DNA from: a virus
Virus record (IMG/VR): IMGVR_UViG_3300025889_001035
Coordinates: 1-22,578 of that record
Length of the DNA: 22,578 bases
Reading direction: 5' to 3' (one strand)
Position 1 is the stretch's first letter. Each line of letters starts with the position of its first letter. The position numbers and the translations under genes are program-made. The notes beneath the pieces were generated by a model that saw only the letters and a list, made by a program, of their open reading frames with translations, did no database searches and was not told the DNA's origin. Shown here piece after piece: positions 6,099-11,051 of the stretch.

Positions 6099-7084
6099 CT
6101 TGTTACTCCCGCAAGTGTTTTTGCTTTGCGCAGTACGTCAGGATGTAGATCCCGCCACACAAAGCTGTCTCCGAAATGAGGGTCACAAAGTTTTAGAAGT
6201 TGCTCTACACTATCTGTAACCATCATAAGTTTTTCTCGCCGCATACACGCCGCAGTAACATCCTGTAGCGCATATTCTAGCTGTTCGATTGTTGCCTCAA
6301 ACACAACATATCCTAAGCGGTTTGCATAAACAATCCTGGGGATCTTGCCTGTGATGTTCCAGTATCCCGCAAGCTGCAATAAATGCATCTGCTTAATTTC
6401 TTTGGGCAATGAGTTTGCCCTGGGTTTATCTGTATCAACACCAGTATCCCATTGCGTCTTTAGTTCAACGGCGCCTTCCTGGTAATCTCCAAAGCCCAGG
6501 TAATCTAGTTCGCACCCAGGTAACTTGCCGCGCAGCTCGGTCTGTCCGATGATTTGGTTGGCGCCCTGCATAGCTTCACGCAAGCCCGCCTGGGCATTTT
6601 CGCATACAAGTTCAAACTCGCACTTGCCGATCTCATCTTTATTTCTCTGCGCCTTGCCTTCTTCGTTGTATCGGTTCAGCTGGCGCCCCTCGATCTGCGC
6701 TTTTGTTTTGTCCTGGTCAATCCAGGATCCAGTGTGCAAAGAAGTTAGCACGTTCAGCGCTTCTCGATACGCCTCTCCCTGCATTGCTCCCTCGATTAAC
6801 ATAAGGTCACAGTAATACTCTACAGCGCGCCCGCTGCACATATTAATGTTGTCGTTGTACTGGATCTTGTTTCTGTAATCTCGATAGTATCCAGATTGTT
6901 GCAGTAATGTTTCTGCCTGGGCTTTGTCGCCATCTGTCTCGTCACTGATAACTTTTAACGCATTTGATAGCGCTGGGCGCATGACGCCTTTCTGAAAAAA
7001 AGTGTAATAATCTGGGGTACTTGGCTGAGAATGGTGGTAATATCCTTTGCTGTATGCCCAATTTTTGCTGTTATTTATGCCCAT
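6095..7084 (-). CDS. PD-(D/E)XK exonuclease, RecB/Cas4-like
   Basis: A 329-residue nuclease. The catalytic core is visible as QTELRGKLPG, then CELDYLGFGD with Asp194, and GAVELKTQW with Glu207-x-Lys209, followed by HLLQLAGYW carrying the RecB-type Q-x3-Y motif (Gln237, Tyr241). His/Glu candidates upstream include Glu89 in GRAVEYYCD. These features match phage-encoded RecB/Cas4-like (PDDEXK_1) exonucleases that resect dsDNA ends for an annealing protein, which is the next gene. GGAAG lies 9 nt before the ATG at 7084 and sets the start. It is the first gene of the leftward recombination operon, transcribed from the divergent region at 7085-7155. Polarity of digestion is not predictable from sequence. 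Confidence 0.88.
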   Translation of the reverse strand: MGINNSKNWAYSKGYYHHSQPSTPDYYTFFQKGVMRPALSNALKVISDETDGDKAQAETLLQQSGYYRDYRNKIQYNDNINMCSGRAVEYYCDLMLIEGAMQGEAYREALNVLTSLHTGSWIDQDKTKAQIEGRQLNRYNEEGKAQRNKDEIGKCEFELVCENAQAGLREAMQGANQIIGQTELRGKLPGCELDYLGFGDYQEGAVELKTQWDTGVDTDKPRANSLPKEIKQMHLLQLAGYWNITGKIPRIVYANRLGYVVFEATIEQLEYALQDVTAACMRREKLMMVTDSVEQLLKLCDPHFGDSFVWRDLHPDVLRKAKTLAGVTR

Positions 7085-7099
7085 GTGTTTAACTTCCGT

Positions 7100-7130
7100 T
7101 TGACAGATTGTGTCTAACCGTATTAAATAC
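7100..7130 (+). promoter_or_regulatory. Rightward promoter with overlapping operator palindromes
   Basis: TTGACA (7100-7105) and TTAAAT (7123-7128) are separated by 17 nt and form a sigma70-type promoter pointing to the HTH gene at 7156. The palindrome GACA-GATTG-TGTC (7102-7114) overlaps the -35 box, and a second, GTATT-A-AATAC (7120-7130), overlaps the -10. The first palindrome recurs at 9792 and 10846. On the minus strand TTGAAA (7146-7141) may be the -35 of the leftward recombination promoter. Promoter strength and regulator identity are inferred. Confidence 0.65.
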
Positions 7131-7155
7131 TGGAAAACATTTCAAGGGGTTTTTT

Positions 7156-7359
7156 ATGACATTAGAAGAATGGCGAAACAAAAAGAAACTGAGCTACCCA
7201 CAGCTTGCAAAGAAATTGGGTGCGGCTCATGGCACGGTGGCGCGCAGATGGTGCTTGCCGAAAGATCACAAAGATCGAATGATACCTAGCCCGAAGTTCA
7301 TGGCAATCATCCATGAAAGCACGTTGGGCGAAGTTACAGCTAACGATTTCTACAGGTGA
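7156..7359 (+). CDS. Small HTH repressor/Cro-like protein
   Basis: A 67-residue protein starting at the ATG at 7156, chosen over the upstream TTG/ATT-type extensions because AAGGGG lies 6 nt before it and because the predicted promoter occupies 7100-7130. The sequence MTLEEWRNKKKLSYPQLAKK continues LGAAHGTVARRW, a classic helix-turn-helix (about residues 13-31) of XRE/Cro type. A C-terminal strand and helix (PSPKFMAIIHEST) complete a Cro-size fold. It is the first gene behind a promoter loaded with palindromes, the usual site for an autoregulated phage repressor. It is therefore the best candidate to bind the GACA-N5-TGTC sites, but binding is inferred. Confidence 0.78.
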   Translation: MTLEEWRNKKKLSYPQLAKKLGAAHGTVARRWCLPKDHKDRMIPSPKFMAIIHESTLGEVTANDFYR

Positions 7360-7362
7360 TCT

Positions 7363-7692
7363 ATGGGCGGGAAAGCGGCAAGAGATAAGGGCGCAGCCTA
7401 CGAGCGGGAGATTGTAAACTGGCATAGGGATCGAGGTGTAGAAGCCGAGCGGATCCCGTTGTCTGGTGCAATGAAAGGAAACTATGCGAGTGACATAAAG
7501 CTGGGGCCACAGCTGGCTCTTACAGCTGAGTGCAAGCGCAGAGCGAGAGCGTACCAGGATCTATATGATGCGCTCGACCAGGACGACAGTGATATGCTGT
7601 TCGTTCGCAAAGATCGGGAGCGCACTCTGGTAGTGCTTCCCTTGGAAACTTACGAGGCATTTTTGCAATGGATAGGTTGGATAAAGGAGTAA
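7363..7692 (+). CDS. Holliday junction resolvase-like PD-(D/E)XK nuclease
   Basis: A 109-residue protein with the archaeal Hjc-like layout: KGAAYEREIVNW gives the N-terminal Glu14, RIPLSGAMKGNYASDI gives a Ser/Gly turn and Asp44, and ALTAECKRRA gives Glu56-x-Lys58. These match the E...D...E-x-K catalytic set of Hjc/VRR-type nucleases. Phages use such enzymes to resolve branched replication or recombination intermediates before packaging, which fits the exonuclease and annealing genes across the divergent promoter. It begins 3 nt after the HTH gene, in the same transcript. A roles split between junction cleavage and general DNA branch trimming cannot be judged here. Confidence 0.82.
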   Translation: MGGKAARDKGAAYEREIVNWHRDRGVEAERIPLSGAMKGNYASDIKLGPQLALTAECKRRARAYQDLYDALDQDDSDMLFVRKDRERTLVVLPLETYEAFLQWIGWIKE

Positions 7693-7696
7693 AACC

Positions 7697-7987
7697 ATGC
7701 CATACACAGAAGAAAAGATCGGTTATCAAAAGACTGACACAAGCGAGGCGGCTGCGCGCAGCAACTACAAAGGCAAAATGAATATTCGGGATCGAGTGCT
7801 GCAACTTTTGCAGAAGGTTCCTATGCCGCTGACCTCGCATGAGTGCGCAGAATTTCTTGCAATTCCTGAGGTGTCCGTGCGTCCCAGGCTGACTGAGCTA
7901 AAAAACGCTGGCAAGATTGAGGACAGCGGGGAGCGCGGATTAACACCCTGGAACAAGCAATGCATCAAGTGGAGGTCGCTTCCATGA
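7697..7987 (+). CDS. Winged-helix protein, putative transcription or replication factor
   Basis: A 96-residue protein. Residues 29-77 read as a winged helix: NIRDRVLQLLQKVPMPLTSH, ECAEFL, then SVRPRLTELKNAGKIEDSG, where the last stretch is the recognition helix plus wing, followed by GLTPWNKQCIKW. An N-terminal segment (TDTSEAAARSNY) precedes it. This arrangement is common among small phage DNA-binding proteins adjacent to replication genes. AAGGAG ribosome site lies upstream of the ATG at 7697, and its TGA overlaps the next start (ATGA). Whether it acts as regulator or as part of an initiation complex is not visible. Confidence 0.75.
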   Translation: MPYTEEKIGYQKTDTSEAAARSNYKGKMNIRDRVLQLLQKVPMPLTSHECAEFLAIPEVSVRPRLTELKNAGKIEDSGERGLTPWNKQCIKWRSLP

Positions 7988-8226
7988 AATTTAGCGGCTT
8001 AGAGATAAACAATGGCAAGGCTAACTTTGTGTTCTATGGCCCAGAGGGTCGTAGGTTCGAGGAACCAGCTGAAGAATGCAAGGTTTGCCTGGGCAGCGGA
8101 AACGTCGATGCCCAGGTGCCTGTCGTTGATTACGTGAACGGCGGCTTCAAGATGGCGGTGCTAACAACTTGCGAGGATTGCGAAGGCTACGGCTACGTGG
8201 TGAAAGATGAGCAAGAAGAAAGCTAA
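7984..8226 (+). CDS. Zinc-ribbon protein with two CxxCxGxG motifs (DnaJ-type)
   Basis: An 80-residue protein starting at the ATG at 7984 that overlaps the previous stop (ATGA); a longer in-frame start at 7960 is less likely. It contains CKVCLGSGNV (Cys32, Cys35) and CEDCEGYGYV (Cys63, Cys66), two repeats of the DnaJ cysteine-rich motif, which together would bind one zinc ion. No J domain is present. Such small isolated CR-type proteins occur in phage early operons; proposed roles are protein-protein contacts or nucleic acid binding, none proven. The 3' end overlaps the following gene by 20 nt. Confidence 0.75.
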   Translation: MKFSGLEINNGKANFVFYGPEGRRFEEPAEECKVCLGSGNVDAQVPVVDYVNGGFKMAVLTTCEDCEGYGYVVKDEQEES

Positions 8227-8428
8227 GCGCAGCGGGTTTCAAAGCAACGCAGATGTAAATGGCTGCGTAAGCTGTGGTCGGATCCATGACGTAAAGCTGG
8301 GGGGCTGGGTTATCCTGGCCTCTGGTGAATTGATCTGCGATCCTGTTGACAGACATGATTGCTGGCAAAACCTGGTCGAGAAGAAGCGCAATGAACCGAA
8401 GAAAAGACGCAGATTATTTGAGGGTTGA
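8207..8428 (+). CDS. Small basic zinc-finger-like protein
   Basis: A 73-residue protein with basic ends (MSKKKAKRSG and KKRRRLFEG) and a central pattern CVSCGRIHD (Cys20, Cys23, His27) followed by ELICDPVDRHDCW (Cys44, His50, Cys52). The four to five candidate ligands are consistent with a single zinc-ribbon. It overlaps the CxxCxGxG gene by 20 nt and precedes the Asn-rich gene by 3 nt. Nucleic acid binding is plausible from charge and the zinc-like motif. I do not recognise the family. Confidence 0.65.
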   Translation: MSKKKAKRSGFQSNADVNGCVSCGRIHDVKLGGWVILASGELICDPVDRHDCWQNLVEKKRNEPKKRRRLFEG

Positions 8429-8431
8429 CGG

Positions 8432-8794
8432 ATGAGAAAAAAGCTGTACGCTAACGCGAGACCGCCAGGGCGAGATAATAACTTAGAAGTTAATAACTAT
8501 ATAGTTAATAACTCTTATAAAGCAGTAACTAATAATAACTATAATAATAACTATAAAGTTAATAACTATATAGGGCGAACGCTTCTCAAAATGTCTCCGC
8601 AGTATAAGAAGGCTGGAGAAGAAGCTAGGAAAGATCCGCTGGGCTTTCGTATTAAGAAAGTTTTGAAACTGCTTAGAATGAAATTAAGTACGGATATGTT
8701 TATCGAGGCAACGAAACATCTGCATAGCTTGGATCCAATGGAGCAAGCTAAGTTTTGCCAACAGGTCGAGGAATACTATGCAGATCGATCCTAA
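8432..8794 (+). CDS. Asn-rich protein, candidate replication initiator with internal origin
   Basis: A 120-residue protein. Residues 1-14 are basic, residues 15-48 are an Asn/Tyr-rich tract with repeated NNY and VNNYI units, and residues 49-120 form a helical basic domain (GRTLLKMSPQYKKAGEEARK, IKKVLKLLRMKL, MEQAKFCQQVEEYY). The tract is encoded by the TAATAACT repeats at 8476-8573 listed separately. A gene that carries AT-rich iteron-like repeats inside its own coding sequence recalls lambda O, whose origin lies in gene O. The protein itself shows no homology to O that I can see, so the initiator role is a hypothesis from DNA layout and neighbours. The stop overlaps the next start by 17 nt. 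Confidence 0.65.
   Translation: MRKKLYANARPPGRDNNLEVNNYIVNNSYKAVTNNNYNNNYKVNNYIGRTLLKMSPQYKKAGEEARKDPLGFRIKKVLKLLRMKLSTDMFIEATKHLHSLDPMEQAKFCQQVEEYYADRS
8476..8573 (+). repeat. Iteron-like TAATAACT repeats, candidate origin of replication
   Basis: The octamer TAATAACT occurs six times in 98 bp (starting 8476, 8491, 8506, 8533, 8545, 8560). Three copies extend to AGTTA-A-TAACT, an inverted repeat with one central base (8488, 8503, 8557), and a perfect 17-mer AGTTAATAACTATATAG occurs at 8488-8504 and 8557-8573. The stretch is strongly AT-rich compared with its surroundings. Because all copies are in codon phase, they could reflect Asn-Asn coding, but every Asn run uses AAT then a final AAC, which suggests DNA-level constraint. 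Origin or operator function is inferred. Confidence 0.6.
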
Positions 8795-9254
8795 GAAAAT
8801 GACGGTAGATGATTTAAGCATTTTGTTTTTTGAAGCAGCTGAGACTGAACGGGCTTTACCTGGTGCGTTTCGTAAGCAGAAAATGAGCAGCTGGCCTGAT
8901 TATGTGCAGTCCTGGTCTGCGTATGGCTGGTCTGATGTTGAGCGGGTTCGAGTGCAGCCTACTGCTGAACAGGTAGATCGATTAGATCTTGCCCTGGATC
9001 TTGGCTTGAAGCTGGACGCAGAAGATCGAAAGCTGATCTGGGCTGTAGCGCATAGCCAGGTTGGAAGGCAGCGCGGGCCGAAGTGGACTAAGCTTGCAAA
9101 GATGCTGGGATGTTCCAGGCATAGCGTTAAGGCAGAATATGCAGCTGCCCTGGTCAGATTGACCTGGCGCATAGATGATCGCAGGGAAAGCCAAAAGCAT
9201 CACGCACGGGCAATGGAGTACAAGACAAAAAAAGCCGCACTAGGCGGCTCTTAG
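8778..9254 (+). CDS. DUF6362-like helix-turn-helix protein
   Basis: A 158-residue protein. Features are SWPDYVQSWSAYGW at 38-51, an acidic helix DRLDLALDLGLKLDAEDRKL at 68-85, AVAHSQVGRQRGPKWTKLAK at 89-108 and a helix-turn-helix MLGCSRHSVKAEYAAALVRL at 109-128. This matches my memory of the DUF6362 family found in phages and prophages of alphaproteobacteria, whose function is unknown. The ATG at 8778 overlaps the previous gene by 17 nt and has GAGGAA 7 nt upstream. It is the last gene of the rightward early block, and its 3' end hosts the terminator of the opposing operon. A transcriptional role is likely but unproven. Confidence 0.72.
   Translation: MQIDPKKMTVDDLSILFFEAAETERALPGAFRKQKMSSWPDYVQSWSAYGWSDVERVRVQPTAEQVDRLDLALDLGLKLDAEDRKLIWAVAHSQVGRQRGPKWTKLAKMLGCSRHSVKAEYAAALVRLTWRIDDRRESQKHHARAMEYKTKKAALGGS
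9227..9249 (-). terminator. Intrinsic terminator of leftward operon inside opposing gene
   Basis: Read on the minus strand, AGCCGC pairs with GCGGCT (9249-9244 and 9238-9233) around a CTAGT loop, followed directly by a run of seven T (9233-9227). This is a textbook rho-independent terminator for the leftward operon ending at 9273. It lies within the last codons of the plus-strand gene that stops at 9254. In the plus direction no T-tract follows. Confidence 0.85.
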
Positions 9255-9272
9255 ATTGGCTGTGGCGGGCTG

Positions 9273-9395
9273 TTACTGGTAGATCAATGCAAGGAACAAG
9301 CCCATGTAAAGCATGGCGACCAGGCAAAGCGCTCCGATTATGTCGCCCAGGGTAATGCTTTTTAGGATCTTGATGAAGTCTTGAAAGTTATCCAT
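9273..9395 (-). CDS. Membrane microprotein (40 aa)
   Basis: A short frame at the end of the leftward operon: MDNFQDFIKILKSITLGDII followed by GALCLVAMLYMGLFLALIYQ. An amphipathic start is followed by one transmembrane helix of about 20-24 residues (18-39). Its ATG overlaps the stop of the gene at 9388-9582 (overlap 9388-9395), and its stop lies 24 nt before the intrinsic terminator. The gene is therefore placed exactly between coding end and terminator. No family is recognised; superinfection or membrane-stress roles are common for phage early microproteins, but nothing here demonstrates one. Confidence 0.6.
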   Translation of the reverse strand: MDNFQDFIKILKSITLGDIIGALCLVAMLYMGLFLALIYQ

Positions 9396-9582
9396 TGCTA
9401 CGGCCTTTCAACAATGCATGTATTGCTTTTGCTTCTTTGCCGCTGATCTTTTCACGGCTGGTCTTGATTGCCTGGTCAACGCTCTTTTTGTTGTAACGGG
9501 CAACCAGGCCATTGATCTGCTTTGTAACTTTGGCAGTCGGGCGCATGTTGTCAGCTGCCATCATCTCGTAAAGTTCTTTCAT
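9388..9582 (-). CDS. Small helical protein, unknown
   Basis: A 64-residue basic, helical protein: MKELYEMMAADNMRPTAKVT followed by KQINGLVARYNKKSVDQAIK and EKISGKEAKAIHALLKG. The ATG at 9582 is 3 nt after the preceding stop (9586-9588), and the end overlaps the 40-residue membrane protein gene by 8 nt. No domain is recognised. Two candidate helices flanking NKKSVDQAI could be a small nucleic-acid binder, but this is not shown. It is carried in the leftward early-type operon. Confidence 0.6.
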   Translation of the reverse strand: MKELYEMMAADNMRPTAKVTKQINGLVARYNKKSVDQAIKTSREKISGKEAKAIHALLKGRSNG

Positions 9583-9585
9583 GTG

Positions 9586-9762
9586 TTAAGCTCCCAATCC
9601 AGTGATGCGGTAGTTATCTTGTACAGGTATGATCTCGATAAAGTATTCGTCATAGGTCATAGCCTGGAGATCTACTTTGGCGGCTACTGCCGCCTCCATA
9701 TCTTTGTAGACGCCGACAGTGTTGTTACCGTACATAGCGATTTTCTTGAGTATGTATTTCAT
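9586..9762 (-). CDS. Small protein (58 aa), unknown
   Basis: A 58-residue frame: MKYILKKIAMYGNNTVGVYK, DMEAAVAAKVDLQAMTYDEY, then FIEIIPVQDNYRITGLGA. A strong ribosome site GGAGG (9771-9767) precedes the ATG at 9762. The alternating strand-helix-strand pattern suggests a small alpha/beta fold of the 'MKYILK...YKDMEAA..K.....YDEYFIEII' kind, which I have seen in phage genomes as hypothetical proteins. Immediately upstream is an operator-like site (9778-9806). The gene is first in a run of three tightly spaced microprotein genes ended by the terminator at 9227-9249. Confidence 0.68.
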   Translation of the reverse strand: MKYILKKIAMYGNNTVGVYKDMEAAVAAKVDLQAMTYDEYFIEIIPVQDNYRITGLGA

Positions 9763-9777
9763 ATAACCTCCGTAACT

Positions 9778-9806
9778 TACATAAACATTGAGACAGTATC
9801 TGTCAA
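9778..9806 (-). promoter_or_regulatory. Leftward promoter/operator-like site (copy 2)
   Basis: On the minus strand TTGACA (9806-9801) and TATGTA (9783-9778) are 17 nt apart. The palindrome GACAG-TAT-CTGTC (9792-9804) overlaps the -35 box, as in the copies at 7100 and 10855. A start about 7 nt past the -10 would fall at or inside the GGAGG ribosome site, so either the leader is very short or the site works mainly as an operator on transcripts from upstream. Confidence 0.5.
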
Positions 9807-9808
9807 GG

Positions 9809-10282
9809 TTATTGCATCATCATGGCGCTAAGATCCAAAACCTCAGGCGCATCAGGCTTACGCTGGTAGCCCCAGGGCGCATCATCGTAGCCAGGCATTT
9901 TCCGCACCATTTCCATGATGAACTGGTTGATGTGATAGTCACCGATGTAGTCGCTGTCGTACTGTGCCTCCCGAAACTCTTTGGCCTCACATGCCTGGTA
10001 GGCAAAGCACTGAGCAATCTTGATGAAGTCTACAGGCTTTAGATCAGGGTCAGGCCGACAAGCTTCTTTCTGACAAGCCTCGCAGTATTCCTCGAAGGTC
10101 TGATCGCCAAGCATGAAGTTATCGCCAGGGTAACGCGCTTCGATGCTGATCCAGTTGGCTTTGGCTAGAAGCGCTGCCATTTTTTGCGGGCTGCTAGGCT
10201 TGCAGTACAAGCCAACGTTGGCGCGATACATGGCATTGGCAAGAACGCCGATGTGTTCTTCGTTACATAAATAAGCACTCAT
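9809..10282 (-). CDS. Cysteine-rich hypothetical early protein
   Basis: A 157-residue protein: MSAYLCNEEHIGVLANAMYR, a central WISIEARYPGDN, a cysteine-containing stretch (EEYCEACQKEACRPDPDL), and ACEAKEFREAQY, with six or more Cys in the central part. The MSAY...EHI.LA start and the S-I-x-x-R-Y-P motif belong to a type of phage hypothetical protein I recognise from proteobacterial phages without a known function. Its ATG overlaps the upstream gene's stop by one base (TAATG), so it is co-translated with the papain-like gene. The Cys/His content might bind a metal or iron-sulfur cluster, which is inference. Confidence 0.68.
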   Translation of the reverse strand: MSAYLCNEEHIGVLANAMYRANVGLYCKPSSPQKMAALLAKANWISIEARYPGDNFMLGDQTFEEYCEACQKEACRPDPDLKPVDFIKIAQCFAYQACEAKEFREAQYDSDYIGDYHINQFIMEMVRKMPGYDDAPWGYQRKPDAPEVLDLSAMMMQ

Positions 10283-10773
10283 TAGATTTCTCCTTTGTGA
10301 TCGAATAGTGGAAGGCCGAAGGTCTGTGCCTCAGCGATGTCGAAAGCCTCGATAACCTCTGCAACATCGATGCGCAGCACCTCGTAGCTGATCTTTTTGC
10401 GGCGACCCCAGAACTCGGTAATGTCTTTGACGCCGCGCTGGTCGAGAACTTTACCGCCGCGCACCAGCTGAACGTGACGAGTAGTAGTAACCATGTAGAC
10501 ATGATTAGGATTGGCAACGTCCTTGACGAAACGCTGCAAGGTCAAACCGACACAGCCATCAACTTCGTTGTACTTGATGCCAAGCTTGTCCAGGACAGCT
10601 AAACGTTCATGGTGGAACGTACCGCCAGACCAGCGCCGTTGACGCTTGATGCGCGGGCATGTTGCCTGGAACACGCGGAAGCACTTTGTCAGGCTCATAT
10701 CAGCGACAACAGCAACAGCTTGGACGCCGCAATGACCGCCGTTAAAAGCACCAGGGGGAAGATCAAACTCCAT
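10282..10773 (-). CDS. Papain-like (C39-type fold) cysteine protease-like early protein
   Basis: A 163-residue protein starting at the ATG at 10773 (GGAG 7 nt upstream); a GTG at 10824 would extend it by 17 residues but would begin at the predicted transcription start. NGGHCGVQAVAVVADM places Cys15 at the head of a helix, TTTRHVQLVRGGKVLDQRG supplies His100 and Asp111 in the beta hairpin order expected for a papain/C39-like triad. Phages commonly carry such short proteins of unknown function. As first gene of the leftward operon behind the operator at 10832-10860, it is likely an early product acting on a host or phage protein. Proteolysis itself is unproven. Confidence 0.7.
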   Translation of the reverse strand: MEFDLPPGAFNGGHCGVQAVAVVADMSLTKCFRVFQATCPRIKRQRRWSGGTFHHERLAVLDKLGIKYNEVDGCVGLTLQRFVKDVANPNHVYMVTTTRHVQLVRGGKVLDQRGVKDITEFWGRRKKISYEVLRIDVAEVIEAFDIAEAQTFGLPLFDHKGEI

Positions 10774-10831
10774 GATCGAACTCCGTAGTTGGTTGGGAAA
10801 ATCGTGGGAGCAACGCTCAACCACATGACCT

Positions 10832-10860
10832 TACTTAAAGCATGAGACAGATACTGTCAA
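10832..10860 (-). promoter_or_regulatory. Leftward early promoter with operator (copy 3)
   Basis: On the minus strand TTGACA (10860-10855) and TAAGTA (10837-10832) are 17 nt apart, giving a start near 10825 and a leader of about 50 nt to the ATG at 10773. The palindrome GACAG-ATA-CTGTC (10846-10858) overlaps the -35 box, and the flanks (CCTTGACAG...CTGTCTCA) match the copy at 9792 closely. The -10 is weak. Confidence 0.6.
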
Positions 10861-10919
10861 GGGGTAAATGTAAAAAAATATATATCTATTGCTTAAAATA
10901 CCGAAATGACGTAGATTTA

Positions 10920-10928
10920 TGGTATAAT
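10920..10928 (+). promoter_or_regulatory. Extended -10 promoter for late genes
   Basis: TGGTATAAT is a perfect extended -10 element (TG-N-TATAAT). No good -35 lies at the usual spacing, but an A/T-rich tract (10868-10900) upstream could act as an UP-like element. It points toward the terminase genes with a predicted start around 10935. This is the strongest rightward promoter candidate in the divergent region. Confidence 0.7.
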
Positions 10929-10934
10929 CGCAAG

Positions 10935-11038
10935 ATGTTGTGTCTTTATCATTTTTGCACCATCTAGCCTGTGTGCGATTATGCCTCAAACTCGCCCTGG
11001 CTGTTCTAGGTCTCGCACTGAAACAGCTGGGGCTTTTT
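10935..11038 (+). ncRNA. Possible short leader RNA ending at intrinsic terminator
   Basis: Transcription from the extended -10 at 10920 would yield an RNA of about 104 nt ending at the terminator at 10995-11038, before the first late gene. No reading frame with a ribosome site is evident inside. Internal short pairings are possible, such as GCAC (10957-10960) with GTGC (10973-10976). It may be a stable small RNA, or merely the aborted product of a late promoter under antitermination control. Confidence 0.4.
10995..11038 (+). terminator. Intrinsic terminator in the late leader
   Basis: CCCTGGCTGTT (10995-11005) pairs with AACAGCTGGGG (11022-11032) in an 11-bp stem including two G-T pairs, around a 16-nt loop. 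CTTTTT (11033-11038) follows immediately. It lies only 14 nt before the ATG of terS and directly downstream of the late promoter, so it must be read through for late gene expression. Confidence 0.75.
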
Positions 11039-11051
11039 CATAGGAATAACC

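Noticed and set aside
10774-10824. Longer start for the papain-like gene at GTG 10824
   Set aside because: The predicted leftward transcript starts near 10825, which would leave no ribosome site; the ATG at 10773 has GGAG 7 nt upstream.
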